Part shown: positions 51,509 to 59,820 of the stretch, piece by piece
Layout of the letters: each line of letters opens with the position of its first letter
How positions within the stretch are numbered: position 1 is the first letter of the stretch
Assembly (NCBI GenBank): GCA_026393475.1
Contig: JAPLAA010000092.1
Coordinates: 19,669-83,668 of the forward strand
Direction of reading: 5' to 3'
DNA length: 64,000 nt
Origin: Actinomycetota bacterium
GTDB taxonomy: Bacteria; Actinomycetota; Acidimicrobiia; Acidimicrobiales; Ilumatobacteraceae
Notes under the pieces: model-generated
What the model was told of the DNA's origin: nothing
The model's database searches: none
Seen by the model: only the letters and a program-made list of their open reading frames with translations
Translations under genes and position numbers: made by a program

Positions 51509-51922
51509 TCAGAGGGCGTCGAGGCCCTGCTGGAAACGACCGGCGTGGCTCTTCTCGGCGCGTGCGAGCGTCTCGAACCAGTCCGCGATCTCGGTGAGGC
51601 CCTCTTCGCGAGCGGTCTTCGCGAAGCCCGGGTACATCTGGGTGTACTCGTAGGTCTCGCCGGCGATGGCGGCCTTGAAGTTGGCCTCGGTCTCGCCGAT
51701 CGGCTCGCCGGTGGCGGGATCGCCGACCTGGGCGAGGAACTCGAGGTGGCCGTGCGCGTGGCCGGTCTCACCCTCGGCGACCGAGCGGAACAGCATGGCG
51801 GCGTCGGGGTAGCCCTCGACGTCGGCCTTCTGGGCGAACCACAGGTAGCGGCGGTTTGCCTGGCTCTCGCCGGCGAAGCATTCCTTCAGGTTCTCGTGGG
51901 TCTTGGTGCCGTGGAGGCTCAT
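51509..51922 (-). CDS. rbr: Rubrerythrin (erythrin-type, no rubredoxin domain)
   Basis: 137-residue ferritin-like di-iron protein, likely an NADH-linked peroxidase. Paired E...ExxH iron ligands: [14 protein letters not shown] with [10 protein letters not shown], and [14 protein letters not shown] with [10 protein letters not shown]. The CxxC rubredoxin module of classical rubrerythrins is absent; the neighbouring Fe-S protein may supply electrons. ATG 51922 has an AAAGGA ribosome-binding site. Confidence 0.93.
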   Translation of the reverse strand: MSLHGTKTHENLKECFAGESQANRRYLWFAQKADVEGYPDAAMLFRSVAEGETGHAHGHLEFLAQVGDPATGEPIGETEANFKAAIAGETYEYTQMYPGFAKTAREEGLTEIADWFETLARAEKSHAGRFQQGLDAL

Positions 51923-51977
51923 GACGATTCCTTTGTCTGGTGGGTCCTTGCGGATCTGGTTGATGTTGGTGGATGGG

Positions 51978-52421
51978 TCAGGCGTGAGGCGCGGATGGGT
52001 CGCCCGTGGCCGACGTACAAGTCGGGCACGAGCCGCGGAACACGACATCGGTGGCGTCGACGCGGAAGCCGTCGAGGCCGCGGACGTCGACGTCGGCGAG
52101 ACCGCTGACGTAGACGTCGCGGACGTCGCCGCAGCCGTCGCAGACGAGGTGGTGGTGGTCGCTGGTGTTCGGGTCGAACCGGGCCGACCCGGGCGTGAGC
52201 TGCAGTTGCTGCAGCTCACCCATCGAGACGAGGTCGTTGAGCGTCTGGTACACGGTGCGCAGCGAGATGCCCGGCATCGCCGCACTCGCCGCCAGATGGA
52301 TGGCCTCCGCCGACGGGTGGCCGTCGTTCTGGTGGAGCAGCGAGAACAACACCTGGCGCTGGGGCGTGACCTTCAGGCCGATCGCCCGGAACGCCGTGGA
52401 GAGCTCCTGCGGAGTGCGCAC
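51978..52421 (-). CDS. Fur-family regulator (PerR-like)
   Basis: 147-residue metalloregulator. Winged helix: [23 protein letters not shown] ... [21 protein letters not shown]; metal site [13 protein letters not shown] (His cluster plus CxxC) and a second CPTC near the C-terminus for structural zinc. First gene of the rubrerythrin cassette, so peroxide sensing is likely. GTG 52421 is 6 nt after TACGGT (52428-52433). Confidence 0.92.
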   Translation of the reverse strand: MRTPQELSTAFRAIGLKVTPQRQVLFSLLHQNDGHPSAEAIHLAASAAMPGISLRTVYQTLNDLVSMGELQQLQLTPGSARFDPNTSDHHHLVCDGCGDVRDVYVSGLADVDVRGLDGFRVDATDVVFRGSCPTCTSATGDPSAPHA

Positions 52422-52427
52422 GACCCG

Positions 52428-52457
52428 ACCGTATTCGCAACGATTGTTGGTTCGCAA
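52428..52457. promoter_or_regulatory. fur promoter with duplicated TTCGCAA operator
   Basis: On the minus strand TACGGT (52428-52433) is the -10 box. Immediately upstream, TTCGCAA occurs at 52434-52440 and 52451-52457 on the plus strand (17-bp period), filling the spacer and -35 region. This is the natural place for an autoregulatory Fur/PerR operator. Confidence 0.5.
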
Positions 52458-52553
52458 TTCGTGCAGATCGATCTGCTCGCCCCGGATCGACCCAGGGTGT
52501 CGGCGCGCTCGGGCCGGCGGCCGTCCGTTCCTCCACCGCGACCGAACCTCTCC

Positions 52554-52559
52554 TACGAT
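52554..52559 (+). promoter_or_regulatory. -10 box (TACGAT) for glpD operon
   Basis: TACGAT lies 7 nt before ATG 52567 and overlaps the alternative ATG at 52558. Confidence 0.45.
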
Positions 52560-52566
52560 GCCCGCG

Positions 52567-54321
52567 ATGCCCTCCACTGCGACCGCTGCCCCGGTCCCCC
52601 GATTCGACCGTGACGAGATGCTCGGCCGACTCGCGACCGAGCAGTTCGACGTACTGGTGGTCGGTGGCGGCATCACCGGTGTCGGCGTCGCACTCGACGC
52701 CGCGTCGCGGGGCCTGCGCACCGCGCTCGTCGAGCGCGGTGACTTCGCCTCGGGCACGTCGTCGAAGAGCAGCAAGCTCGTCCACGGCGGGTTGCGCTAC
52801 CTGCAGCAGGGCGAGGTGCGCCTGGTGTACGAGGCGCTGCGCGAGCGGCAGCGGCTGCGCAAGAACGCGCCGCACCTCGTGACCGTGCTGCCGTTCATGA
52901 TCCCGATCCTCGGTCGCCCGCCCAAGCCGGGTGATGCGACCCCTGCAGGTGCCGATCAGACGAAGAGCGTCGTCAACCGCAAGATCGCCCGCGCGCTCGG
53001 TTCCGCCATGTGGATGTACGACCTCACCGGCGGATGGCGCATCGGGAAGCTGCACCGCCGCCTGGGCAAGGAGAAGGCGCTCGCGCACATGCCGTCGATG
53101 CCGGCCTCGCGCGTGCTGGCCGCGTACCTCTATTACGACGCTGCGGTCGACGACGCCCGACTGGTGCTCACCGTCGCCCGCACCGCAGCGGCCCACGGCG
53201 CGGCAGTGGCCAACGGGTGCACCGTCGTCGACGTCACCCACGCCGCCGACGGCGCGGTGAACGGGGTGACGGCCGAGGCCGACGGTCGCCGGTTCGACAT
53301 CAGGGCCTCCGTCGTGGTCAATGCCGCCGGCGTGTGGAGCGACAAGGTGCGCGGGCTCGACGAGGGCGCGGACCCTGACACGATCCGGCCGGCCAAGGGC
53401 GTGCACGTGACGGTCCCGTGGGCGAAGGTTCGCAACGACATCGCCGTCGTGATCCCGGTCCCGAAGGACAAGCGGAGCCTGTTCGTCGTGCCGTGGGGCC
53501 CGAACGGCGACGGCACGTTCCGCCACTCCTACGTGGGCACGACCGACACCGACTACGCAGGCCCGCTCGACGACCCGCAGTGCACGGCCGACGACATCAC
53601 CTATGTGCTGCGCGCCCTCAACGCGTCGATCGACCCTGCGGTCAGCGGCGGGTTCACCGAGGCCGACGTCACCGGCGTCTGGGCCGGTCTGCGTCCGCTC
53701 GTCAAGCGCGCCGAATCAGGGCGAACCGCCGATCTGTCGCGGCGCCACAGCATCACCCGCAATCCCCACGGCGTCATCACGGTCACGGGCGGCAAGCTGA
53801 CGACGTATCGCGAGATGGCCGAGGACACGGTCGACGAGGTGCTCACCGCGCTCGGCCGGAAGGCCCGCTGCCGCACCCGACGCCTGCGTCTGCTCGGCGC
53901 CACCAGCGACCGACCTGTGAGCGATCCCGATCTGATGGCCCGGCACGGCTCGCTGGCGCTCGAGGTCGTGCGCCTGGCCGATGGCGACCCGACCCTGCTC
54001 GAACCGCTGGTGCCCGGGTTGTCGTACCTGCGGGTCGAGGCGGTGTACGCGGCCCGTCACGAGATGGTCCGCAGCCTCGACGACCTGCTCACGCGGCGCA
54101 CGCGAGCCCGCCTGCTCGACCGCGACGCGACGCTCGCGGCAGCACCGGCGGCGGCTCGGCTCGTCGCACCGATCCTCGGATGGGACGACGCGGAGATCGA
54201 CCGACAGGTGGCCGCATTCACCGCGCTGTGTGCCGACGAGGCCGCCGCCGGCCTCGTCCCCGAGGCCGAGTACATCGCCAGCGTGTCGCCACCCGGCGCA
54301 CCAGGAGGAACCCCATCGTGA
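52567..54321 (+). CDS. glpD: FAD-dependent glycerol-3-phosphate dehydrogenase
   Basis: Membrane-associated flavoprotein oxidising glycerol 3-phosphate to DHAP with transfer to quinone. 584 residues: DVLVVGGGITGVGVALDAASRGL (FAD, cited from VVGGGITGVGVALDAASRG), GTSSKSSKLVHGGLRYL, VVNAAGVWSDKV, FVVPWGPNGDG, SYVGTTDTDYAGPLD, GVWAGLRPLV and VTGGKLTTYREMAEDTVDEV all match GlpD/GlpA. ATG 52567 chosen from TACGAT spacing. First gene of a four-gene operon whose junctions are all 4-nt overlaps. Confidence 0.95.
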   Translation: MPSTATAAPVPRFDRDEMLGRLATEQFDVLVVGGGITGVGVALDAASRGLRTALVERGDFASGTSSKSSKLVHGGLRYLQQGEVRLVYEALRERQRLRKNAPHLVTVLPFMIPILGRPPKPGDATPAGADQTKSVVNRKIARALGSAMWMYDLTGGWRIGKLHRRLGKEKALAHMPSMPASRVLAAYLYYDAAVDDARLVLTVARTAAAHGAAVANGCTVVDVTHAADGAVNGVTAEADGRRFDIRASVVVNAAGVWSDKVRGLDEGADPDTIRPAKGVHVTVPWAKVRNDIAVVIPVPKDKRSLFVVPWGPNGDGTFRHSYVGTTDTDYAGPLDDPQCTADDITYVLRALNASIDPAVSGGFTEADVTGVWAGLRPLVKRAESGRTADLSRRHSITRNPHGVITVTGGKLTTYREMAEDTVDEVLTALGRKARCRTRRLRLLGATSDRPVSDPDLMARHGSLALEVVRLADGDPTLLEPLVPGLSYLRVEAVYAARHEMVRSLDDLLTRRTRARLLDRDATLAAAPAAARLVAPILGWDDAEIDRQVAAFTALCADEAAAGLVPEAEYIASVSPPGAPGGTPS

Positions 54322-55838
54322 CCACCGACCACTCCCCCGACGCCGACCCGGCCGACCCGGCCGACCCGGTTCGGCCGACACCCCCGATCGAACTCACCGG
54401 CACCGGTTCGCACCTCACCACCACCGTCGTGGAGGTCTCCCCCGCCGCGCTTGCTGCGCTGCACGCTGCCTGCCCGTCGAGCACCGCGATCGGCAAGCGT
54501 GCCGAGGCCAGCCGCGACTGGTGGCCGTTGGCGATGCACTGGGCGCTCGTCGGACAGGCACCGCAGGTGGCGGCGATCGTGTGCTCGCCCACCACCACCG
54601 ACGAGGTCGTGGCCGTGCTGCGCGTCTGTCATGAACACCGCGTGCCGGTCACGCCTGCGGCTGGGCGCAGCAGTGTCACGGGCGCCTCGGTCCCGGTGTT
54701 CGGGGGCGTGCTGCTCGACCTGTCGAACCTGCACGGGGTCGTGCACCTCGACGAGGTGTCCGGCGTGGTCGAGGTCGTCGCCGGCACGTTCGGGCCCGAG
54801 CTCGAACGCGAGATCGGCGCGCACGGCCACTCGGTGGGCCACTTCCCGCAGAGCTTCGACCTGGCGACCGTCGGCGGTTGGGTCGCATGCCGCGGCGCCG
54901 GGCAGTACAGCACCCGCTACGGCAAGATCGAGGACATGGTGGTGGGCCTCGAGGTCGTGCTCGCCGACGGCACCGTGGTGCGCACCGGCGGTGCCCCCGC
55001 CGCCGCGGCCGGCCCCGACCTCACGCAGCTCTTCGTCGGCAGCGAGGGCACGCTCGGCGTCGTGACCCGGGTGTGGTTGCGCACCCATGCCGTCTCGGGC
55101 CCACCGACGATGGCGTCGTACGCGTTCGACACGTTCGAAGCCGGCATCGACGCCTGCCGACGCATCATCCAGCGGGGCGCCACCCCTGCGGTGCTCCGCC
55201 TGTACGACGCGCCCGAGAGCGCCCGCGGCCAGGGAGGCGACGGCACCCAGTGCATGCTGCTCGTGCTCGACGAGGGCGACCACGAGATCGTCGATGCCAC
55301 GATGCGCGTCGTCGCAGCCGAGTGCGCCGCCGCGGTGTCGCTCGGCGTGGAACGGGTCGAGCGTTGGACCCACCACCGCAACGACACGAGCGCGCTCCAG
55401 GCCCTCACACGGAAGGGGTTCGTGGTCGACACGCTCGAGATCGCCGCACCGTGGGCGGTGCTCGGGGAGATCTTCGACGCCGTGAGGACGGCCATGCTCG
55501 CCGTGCCGCACGCCCGGGCCGCCACCTGCCACCTCTCGCACAGCTACCCCGACGGGGCGTGCCTGTACTTCACGTTCGCCGCCACCCCGCCGGCGGACGA
55601 GGTGGAATCGACGTACGTGGCGCTGTGGGACGCCGGCACGCGCGCCGTGCTCGCCCACGGCGGCAACCTCTCGCACCACCACGGCGTCGGCCTCAACCGG
55701 AGCCGGTACATGCGCGAGGCGCTCGGACCGGCGTTCGACGTCCTCGTCGCGATGAAGCACGCCCTCGACCCGACCGGCATCCTGAACCCCGGCAAGCTCG
55801 GCCTGCCGTCACCGTTCGGGGAGGTCCCGTGGCCATGA
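54318..55838 (+). CDS. FAD-linked oxidase, alkyldihydroxyacetone-phosphate synthase-like
   Basis: 506 residues of the VAO/AGPS family. PP-type FAD-binding domain: VTPAAGRSSVTGASVP, LDLSNLHGVV, GHFPQSFDLATVGGWVA, GAGQYSTRYGKIEDMVVGLE, VGSEGTLGVVTRV; C-terminal HHH at 453-455 in LSHHHGVGLNRSRYM and GILNPGKLGL are AGPS-like. AGPS exchanges the acyl chain of acyl-DHAP for a fatty alcohol, the ether-lipid step. Sitting between glpD and an FGGY kinase fits DHAP-based lipid chemistry. GTG 54318 has AGGAGGAA and overlaps the glpD stop (GTGA). Confidence 0.82.
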   Translation: MTTDHSPDADPADPADPVRPTPPIELTGTGSHLTTTVVEVSPAALAALHAACPSSTAIGKRAEASRDWWPLAMHWALVGQAPQVAAIVCSPTTTDEVVAVLRVCHEHRVPVTPAAGRSSVTGASVPVFGGVLLDLSNLHGVVHLDEVSGVVEVVAGTFGPELEREIGAHGHSVGHFPQSFDLATVGGWVACRGAGQYSTRYGKIEDMVVGLEVVLADGTVVRTGGAPAAAAGPDLTQLFVGSEGTLGVVTRVWLRTHAVSGPPTMASYAFDTFEAGIDACRRIIQRGATPAVLRLYDAPESARGQGGDGTQCMLLVLDEGDHEIVDATMRVVAAECAAAVSLGVERVERWTHHRNDTSALQALTRKGFVVDTLEIAAPWAVLGEIFDAVRTAMLAVPHARAATCHLSHSYPDGACLYFTFAATPPADEVESTYVALWDAGTRAVLAHGGNLSHHHGVGLNRSRYMREALGPAFDVLVAMKHALDPTGILNPGKLGLPSPFGEVPWP

Positions 55839-56332
55839 ACGCCATGAGCGACATGAACGACATGAACGCCCAGCCCGGCAAGCTCGACGTGCAGGCGGTG
55901 CGCTCCGGCGCATCGGTGTGCCTCGTGTTCGCCGTGCCGTTCTCGCTGGCGGCCAGATGGGCCGCCGACAGCCGCGACGACTCGGGCCTCGCCATCCTGC
56001 TCACGCTCGGCGCGCTCGGCGGGTTCGTCCTCGGCGCGGGCGTGGCCGCATGGACACAGCGCACCGGCCTGCCGCTCTACCACGGGCTCATCACGGCGTC
56101 GGGCACCTACCTCGTCGCCCAGGCAGTGTTCATCGCGGTTCGGCTGATCACCGGCCGCGAGGTGCGGTGGTACGCGGCGTTGTTCAACGTCACGCCGGTG
56201 CTGTTCGCCGGCGTGATCGGCGGGGTGCTCGGATCGCTGCTGCTCAAGCGCGGCATTCGGCCCAGCACCCAAATGAGCCGGCGGCCGGGCGAAGGATCGG
56301 ACGGAACCGAGGGACGAGGAGACCTGCGATGA
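55835..56332 (+). CDS. Four-TM membrane protein in the glpD operon
   Basis: 165 residues with a Met/Asn/Asp-rich N-terminus (MNAMSDMNDMN) and four hydrophobic helices (VCLVFAVPFSLAARW, LAILLTLGALGGFVLGAGVAAW, HGLITASGTYLVAQAVFIAV, TPVLFAGVIGGVLGSLLL). Not recognised; the gene overlaps both neighbours (ATGA at each end), so it is an integral member of the operon, possibly a membrane partner for glycerol-lipid chemistry. Confidence 0.8.
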   Translation: MNAMSDMNDMNAQPGKLDVQAVRSGASVCLVFAVPFSLAARWAADSRDDSGLAILLTLGALGGFVLGAGVAAWTQRTGLPLYHGLITASGTYLVAQAVFIAVRLITGREVRWYAALFNVTPVLFAGVIGGVLGSLLLKRGIRPSTQMSRRPGEGSDGTEGRGDLR

Positions 56333-57786
56333 GCGTGCTCGTGATCGACATCGGCACGACGGGGGTACGCGCTGCCGTCATGCACGGCGACGGCTCGCTC
56401 GGCGATGTGCAGTACCGGCGTCTGCCGCCGAGCACCCCGTTCCCGGGGCTCGTCGAGTTCGACCCGGTCCAGCTCGGCGACGCCGCGATCGAACTCGCCG
56501 AACTCGCCCTCGCCGGTCACGGCGCTGCGGTCGCCGCCGTGGGCGTCACCACCCAACGGGCATCCACCGTCGTGTGGGACCGCGCCACCGGCGAACCGGT
56601 CGGTCCCGGACTCGGCTGGCAGGACCTGCGGACCGTGATCGCCTGCATCACCGCCAAGGCCGAGCACGGCCTGGCCCTCGCACCGAACCAGTCGGCCACC
56701 AAGCTGGCCGCGATCCTCGACCAGTTCGACCCCTCGCGGTCGCGCGACCTGTGCTTCGGCACCGTCGACACCTGGCTCGCGTGGCAGCTGACGGGCGGCC
56801 AGGTGCACGTCACCGACCGTTCCAACGCCGCCGTCACCGGGATGCTCCAGGCCGATGCCTCCGACTGGAACGACAAGGTGCTCGACGCGTTGAACATCCC
56901 CCGCTCGATGCTGCCCCGCCTGGTCGACACCTCGGGTGAGATCGCGCCGGCGACGGCGCTCACGGGCGCCCCGATGCTGTCGTCGCTGGTGGGCGACCAG
57001 CAGGGCAGCATGGTCGGGCAGAGCTGTGTGCGACCCGGCGACGTGAAGATCACCTTCGGCACGGGCGGCATGCTCGACATGTGCGTGGGGCCCGGCTCGC
57101 CGGCCTCGGCGAACCGCAGTGCGAACGGCACCTTCCCGATCGTGGCGTGGGGCCGTGGCGACGAGACCGTCTGGGGGGTCGAGGGCATCATGCTGTCGGC
57201 CGGCACCAACATCGAGTGGCTCCGCGACGACCTGCAGCTGATCGACACGCCCGAGCAGAGCCACGACGTCGCGCAGGGCTGCACGACTACCGACGGTGTG
57301 GTGTACGTGCCCGCGCTGCTCGGCCTCGGCACCCCGTTCTGGGACTACGGAGCTCGAGGCTCGCTGTTCGGCCTCACCCGCGGCACCGACCGGAGTCACG
57401 TGGTACGGGCCGTGCTGGAGGGCATCGCGCACCGTGGCGCCGACCTGGTGGAGGCCGCCGAGGCCGACACGGGGCGCACGATCGAGGTGCTGCGGGTCGA
57501 CGGTGGCATGAGCCGCAACCCGACGTTCGTCCAGGCGCTCGCCGATGCGGCGGGCCGACCGGTCGAGATCGCGCCGGTCGCCGATGCCACCACCATGGGC
57601 GCCGGCTACCTCGCCGGGCTCGCGAGCGGCGGTTGGGGATCGTTCGACGACATCGCCGACTGCTGGCGACCGGCGGGTCGCGTCGAGCCGGCGACGTCAC
57701 CCGGAGGGCCCTCTCGCGAGCGGTGGCGGGACGCCGTCGAACGGGCGAAGGGCTGGATACCCGACCTGTCGGCTCTGGACTTCTAG
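56329..57786 (+). CDS. FGGY-family carbohydrate kinase (glycerol kinase-like)
   Basis: 485 residues. VIDIGTTGVRAAVMHGDG phosphate loop, VGVTTQRASTVVWDRATG, GLGWQDLRTV, CFGTVDTWLAWQLTGGQVH, VGDQQGSMVGQSCVRPGD, TFGTGGMLDM, TPFWDYGARGSLFGLTRGT and RVDGGMSRNPTFVQALADAAGRP place it in FGGY near glycerol and xylulose kinases. The GlpK-specific WQDRR and FSGTKxxWLL are altered to WQDLR and NQSATKLAAIL, so the substrate may not be glycerol itself. Shine-Dalgarno GAGGAG; ATGA overlap upstream. Confidence 0.87.
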   Translation: MSVLVIDIGTTGVRAAVMHGDGSLGDVQYRRLPPSTPFPGLVEFDPVQLGDAAIELAELALAGHGAAVAAVGVTTQRASTVVWDRATGEPVGPGLGWQDLRTVIACITAKAEHGLALAPNQSATKLAAILDQFDPSRSRDLCFGTVDTWLAWQLTGGQVHVTDRSNAAVTGMLQADASDWNDKVLDALNIPRSMLPRLVDTSGEIAPATALTGAPMLSSLVGDQQGSMVGQSCVRPGDVKITFGTGGMLDMCVGPGSPASANRSANGTFPIVAWGRGDETVWGVEGIMLSAGTNIEWLRDDLQLIDTPEQSHDVAQGCTTTDGVVYVPALLGLGTPFWDYGARGSLFGLTRGTDRSHVVRAVLEGIAHRGADLVEAAEADTGRTIEVLRVDGGMSRNPTFVQALADAAGRPVEIAPVADATTMGAGYLAGLASGGWGSFDDIADCWRPAGRVEPATSPGGPSRERWRDAVERAKGWIPDLSALDF

Positions 57787-57798
57787 CATCTGCTCATG

Positions 57799-57820
57799 GA
57801 GCCCATGGGCTCACTAGAAT
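57799..57820 (+). promoter_or_regulatory. Promoter with 14-bp perfect palindrome before the ferritin-like pair
   Basis: GAGCCCATGGGCTC (57799-57812) is a perfect palindrome placed just upstream of the TAGAAT -10 box (57815-57820). A repressor bound there would cover the -35/-10 spacer. The transcript would have a leader of about 55 nt with an AAAGGA ribosome-binding site. Confidence 0.5.
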
Positions 57821-57881
57821 TGCTCCGCTCACCCGGCGCCGACAAAGCTCAGGGCAGCGACTGGAAAGGACACACTCCCTC

Positions 57882-58547
57882 GTGGACATGGATTCGCCCG
57901 ATACCTCGACGGCACACACCGACGTGTTGGCCGACGCGGCATCTTCATCAGGTCTGACGCGCCGCCTGCTCGGCGCGGGCCTGATCGGACTTGCCGGCTC
58001 GCTCGTGCCCGGCATCGCCTCGCGCGCGGGAGCCTCGACGCCCGAACAGGCCACCACCACCACTGCGCCGCCTCGCCAGCCCGACGCCTCCGACATCGCC
58101 CTGCTGTCGTTCGTGCAGACCGCCGAGCTCGCTGCCACTCGGCTGTACGACCTCGCGCTCGCCGGTGACGGCATCGGCGAGGTCACCCGCTCGGTGATCA
58201 CCGAAGTGCGCGCCGCGCACCTCGCGTACGGCCAGTCGCTCGCAGCGCTCATCGGACGCACGTTCCCGGGCCAGCCGCTCCAGTCGCTCGTCGACGAGTC
58301 CTCCGAGGCGTTCTCGGGCGATCAGGCCTCGATCGTGGCAGCGGCCGTCGATCTCGAGAACGTGCTCGTCGCGACACACACCGACGTCGTCGGTCAGCTG
58401 AACGGGATCAACGGCGCCCGTCTGCTGGCGTCGATCCTCATCGCAGAGGCCCGTCACGCGCTCGTGTTCGCCGACCTCGCCGGCCGCACCGAACTGGACG
58501 ACCTGTTGGTCGACGACGCCACGGCGCTCACGCCGGTGGAAGGGTGA
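57882..58547 (+). CDS. Tat-exported ferritin-like protein 1
   Basis: 221 residues. Twin-arginine type signal LTRRLLGAGLIGLAGSLV, a Thr/Pro linker, then a four-helix ferritin-like domain (LLSFVQTAELAATRLYDLAL; EVRAAHLAYGQSLAALIG; LENVLVATHTDVVGQL; ILIAEARHALVFADL) with Glu and His spaced like a di-iron or helix-bundle protein of the DUF4439/ferritin-like group. Role in extracytoplasmic iron or redox chemistry is inferred. GTG 57882 is 11 nt from AAAGGA. Its stop overlaps the next gene (GTGA). Confidence 0.8.
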   Translation: MDMDSPDTSTAHTDVLADAASSSGLTRRLLGAGLIGLAGSLVPGIASRAGASTPEQATTTTAPPRQPDASDIALLSFVQTAELAATRLYDLALAGDGIGEVTRSVITEVRAAHLAYGQSLAALIGRTFPGQPLQSLVDESSEAFSGDQASIVAAAVDLENVLVATHTDVVGQLNGINGARLLASILIAEARHALVFADLAGRTELDDLLVDDATALTPVEG

Positions 58548-59386
58548 CGCACGTGGACACCGATCGCCAGAACCTCGACCTCGTCGGTCGTCGCAGCTTC
58601 CTCCGCCTCGGCGGGGCAGGGCTCGCAGGCGCCGCGCTGCTGTCCGCATGCGGCGGCACCGAATCGCCGGGCATCGCCCGGGTCGGCACCGCACCCTCCA
58701 CCACCGCACTGCCCGACGCAGTGGTCAACGACGGCGTGCTCCTCCGCACGGCCGCGTCGATCGAGCGTTCCGTCATCGGTCTCTACGACACCGTGCTCGA
58801 CGCCGGGCTCATCCCGTCGTCGCTCACGGCGACCGCCGAGCGGTTCCGCGACGACCACATCGGCCACGCGGAGGCGCTCGACGGATTGACGACCGAACTG
58901 GGCAGCGAACCGTGGCTGTGCGGCAACCCGCGCATCGAAGAGCTGCTGATCCCCGCCATCCTCACCGCGATCCTGGGTGACGAGGCGGCGGGCATCGCTG
59001 CCAGCGACGATCCCACGCGAGACGTGTTGAACACCGCTCACGTGCTCGAGTCGCTGGCGACCGAGACGTACCAGTCCTTCGTCCAGATGCTGTCCACGCC
59101 CGATCTGCGTCGGGCGGCGGTCACGATCGGCGCCGACGAGGCTCGGCACTCGTCGTTGCTCGCGCTGGCGATCACGGGTCGGCCCGCCGGGTACCTGCAA
59201 CTCGAGGCACCGGCCACGCCGCCGGCGATCCCGGTCGCGCTGGCACTCCCGTCACGTTTCGGCACGCTCGGGGGTCTCACCCTCGTGATCGGCGCCGAGG
59301 ACGAGGTCGGTCTGCGCCGGAGCATCAGCATCGACACCCCGAGCTACAACACCTACGTCTACGACTTCCTCGAGCCCTCCTGCTGA
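58544..59386 (+). CDS. Tat-exported ferritin-like lipoprotein 2
   Basis: 280 residues. Tat motif GRRSFLRLGG with a lipobox LLSAC (Cys about 31), then a ferritin-like four-helix bundle: LLRTAASIERSVIGLYDTVL, RDDHIGHAEALDGL (DDHxxHAE), TAHVLESLATETYQSFVQML and GADEARHSSLLALAI, keeping E...ExxH-like pairs. A folded, cofactor-bearing lipoprotein on the outer face of the membrane is predicted. Coupled to the first ferritin-like gene; rnpB starts 28 nt downstream. Confidence 0.83.
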   Translation: MTHVDTDRQNLDLVGRRSFLRLGGAGLAGAALLSACGGTESPGIARVGTAPSTTALPDAVVNDGVLLRTAASIERSVIGLYDTVLDAGLIPSSLTATAERFRDDHIGHAEALDGLTTELGSEPWLCGNPRIEELLIPAILTAILGDEAAGIAASDDPTRDVLNTAHVLESLATETYQSFVQMLSTPDLRRAAVTIGADEARHSSLLALAITGRPAGYLQLEAPATPPAIPVALALPSRFGTLGGLTLVIGAEDEVGLRRSISIDTPSYNTYVYDFLEPSC

Positions 59387-59401
59387 CACCCGAGAACCTC
59401 G

Positions 59402-59407
59402 TAGACT
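59402..59407 (+). promoter_or_regulatory. -10 box (TAGACT) for rnpB
   Basis: TAGACT is followed after 7 nt by A59415, the base where the RNase P RNA terminal helix begins. Confidence 0.5.
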
Positions 59408-59414
59408 CGCCTCG

Positions 59415-59791
<377 letters not shown>

Positions 59792-59820
59792 CACCTCAGC
59801 TCACGGCAGGTCCGGTCAGG

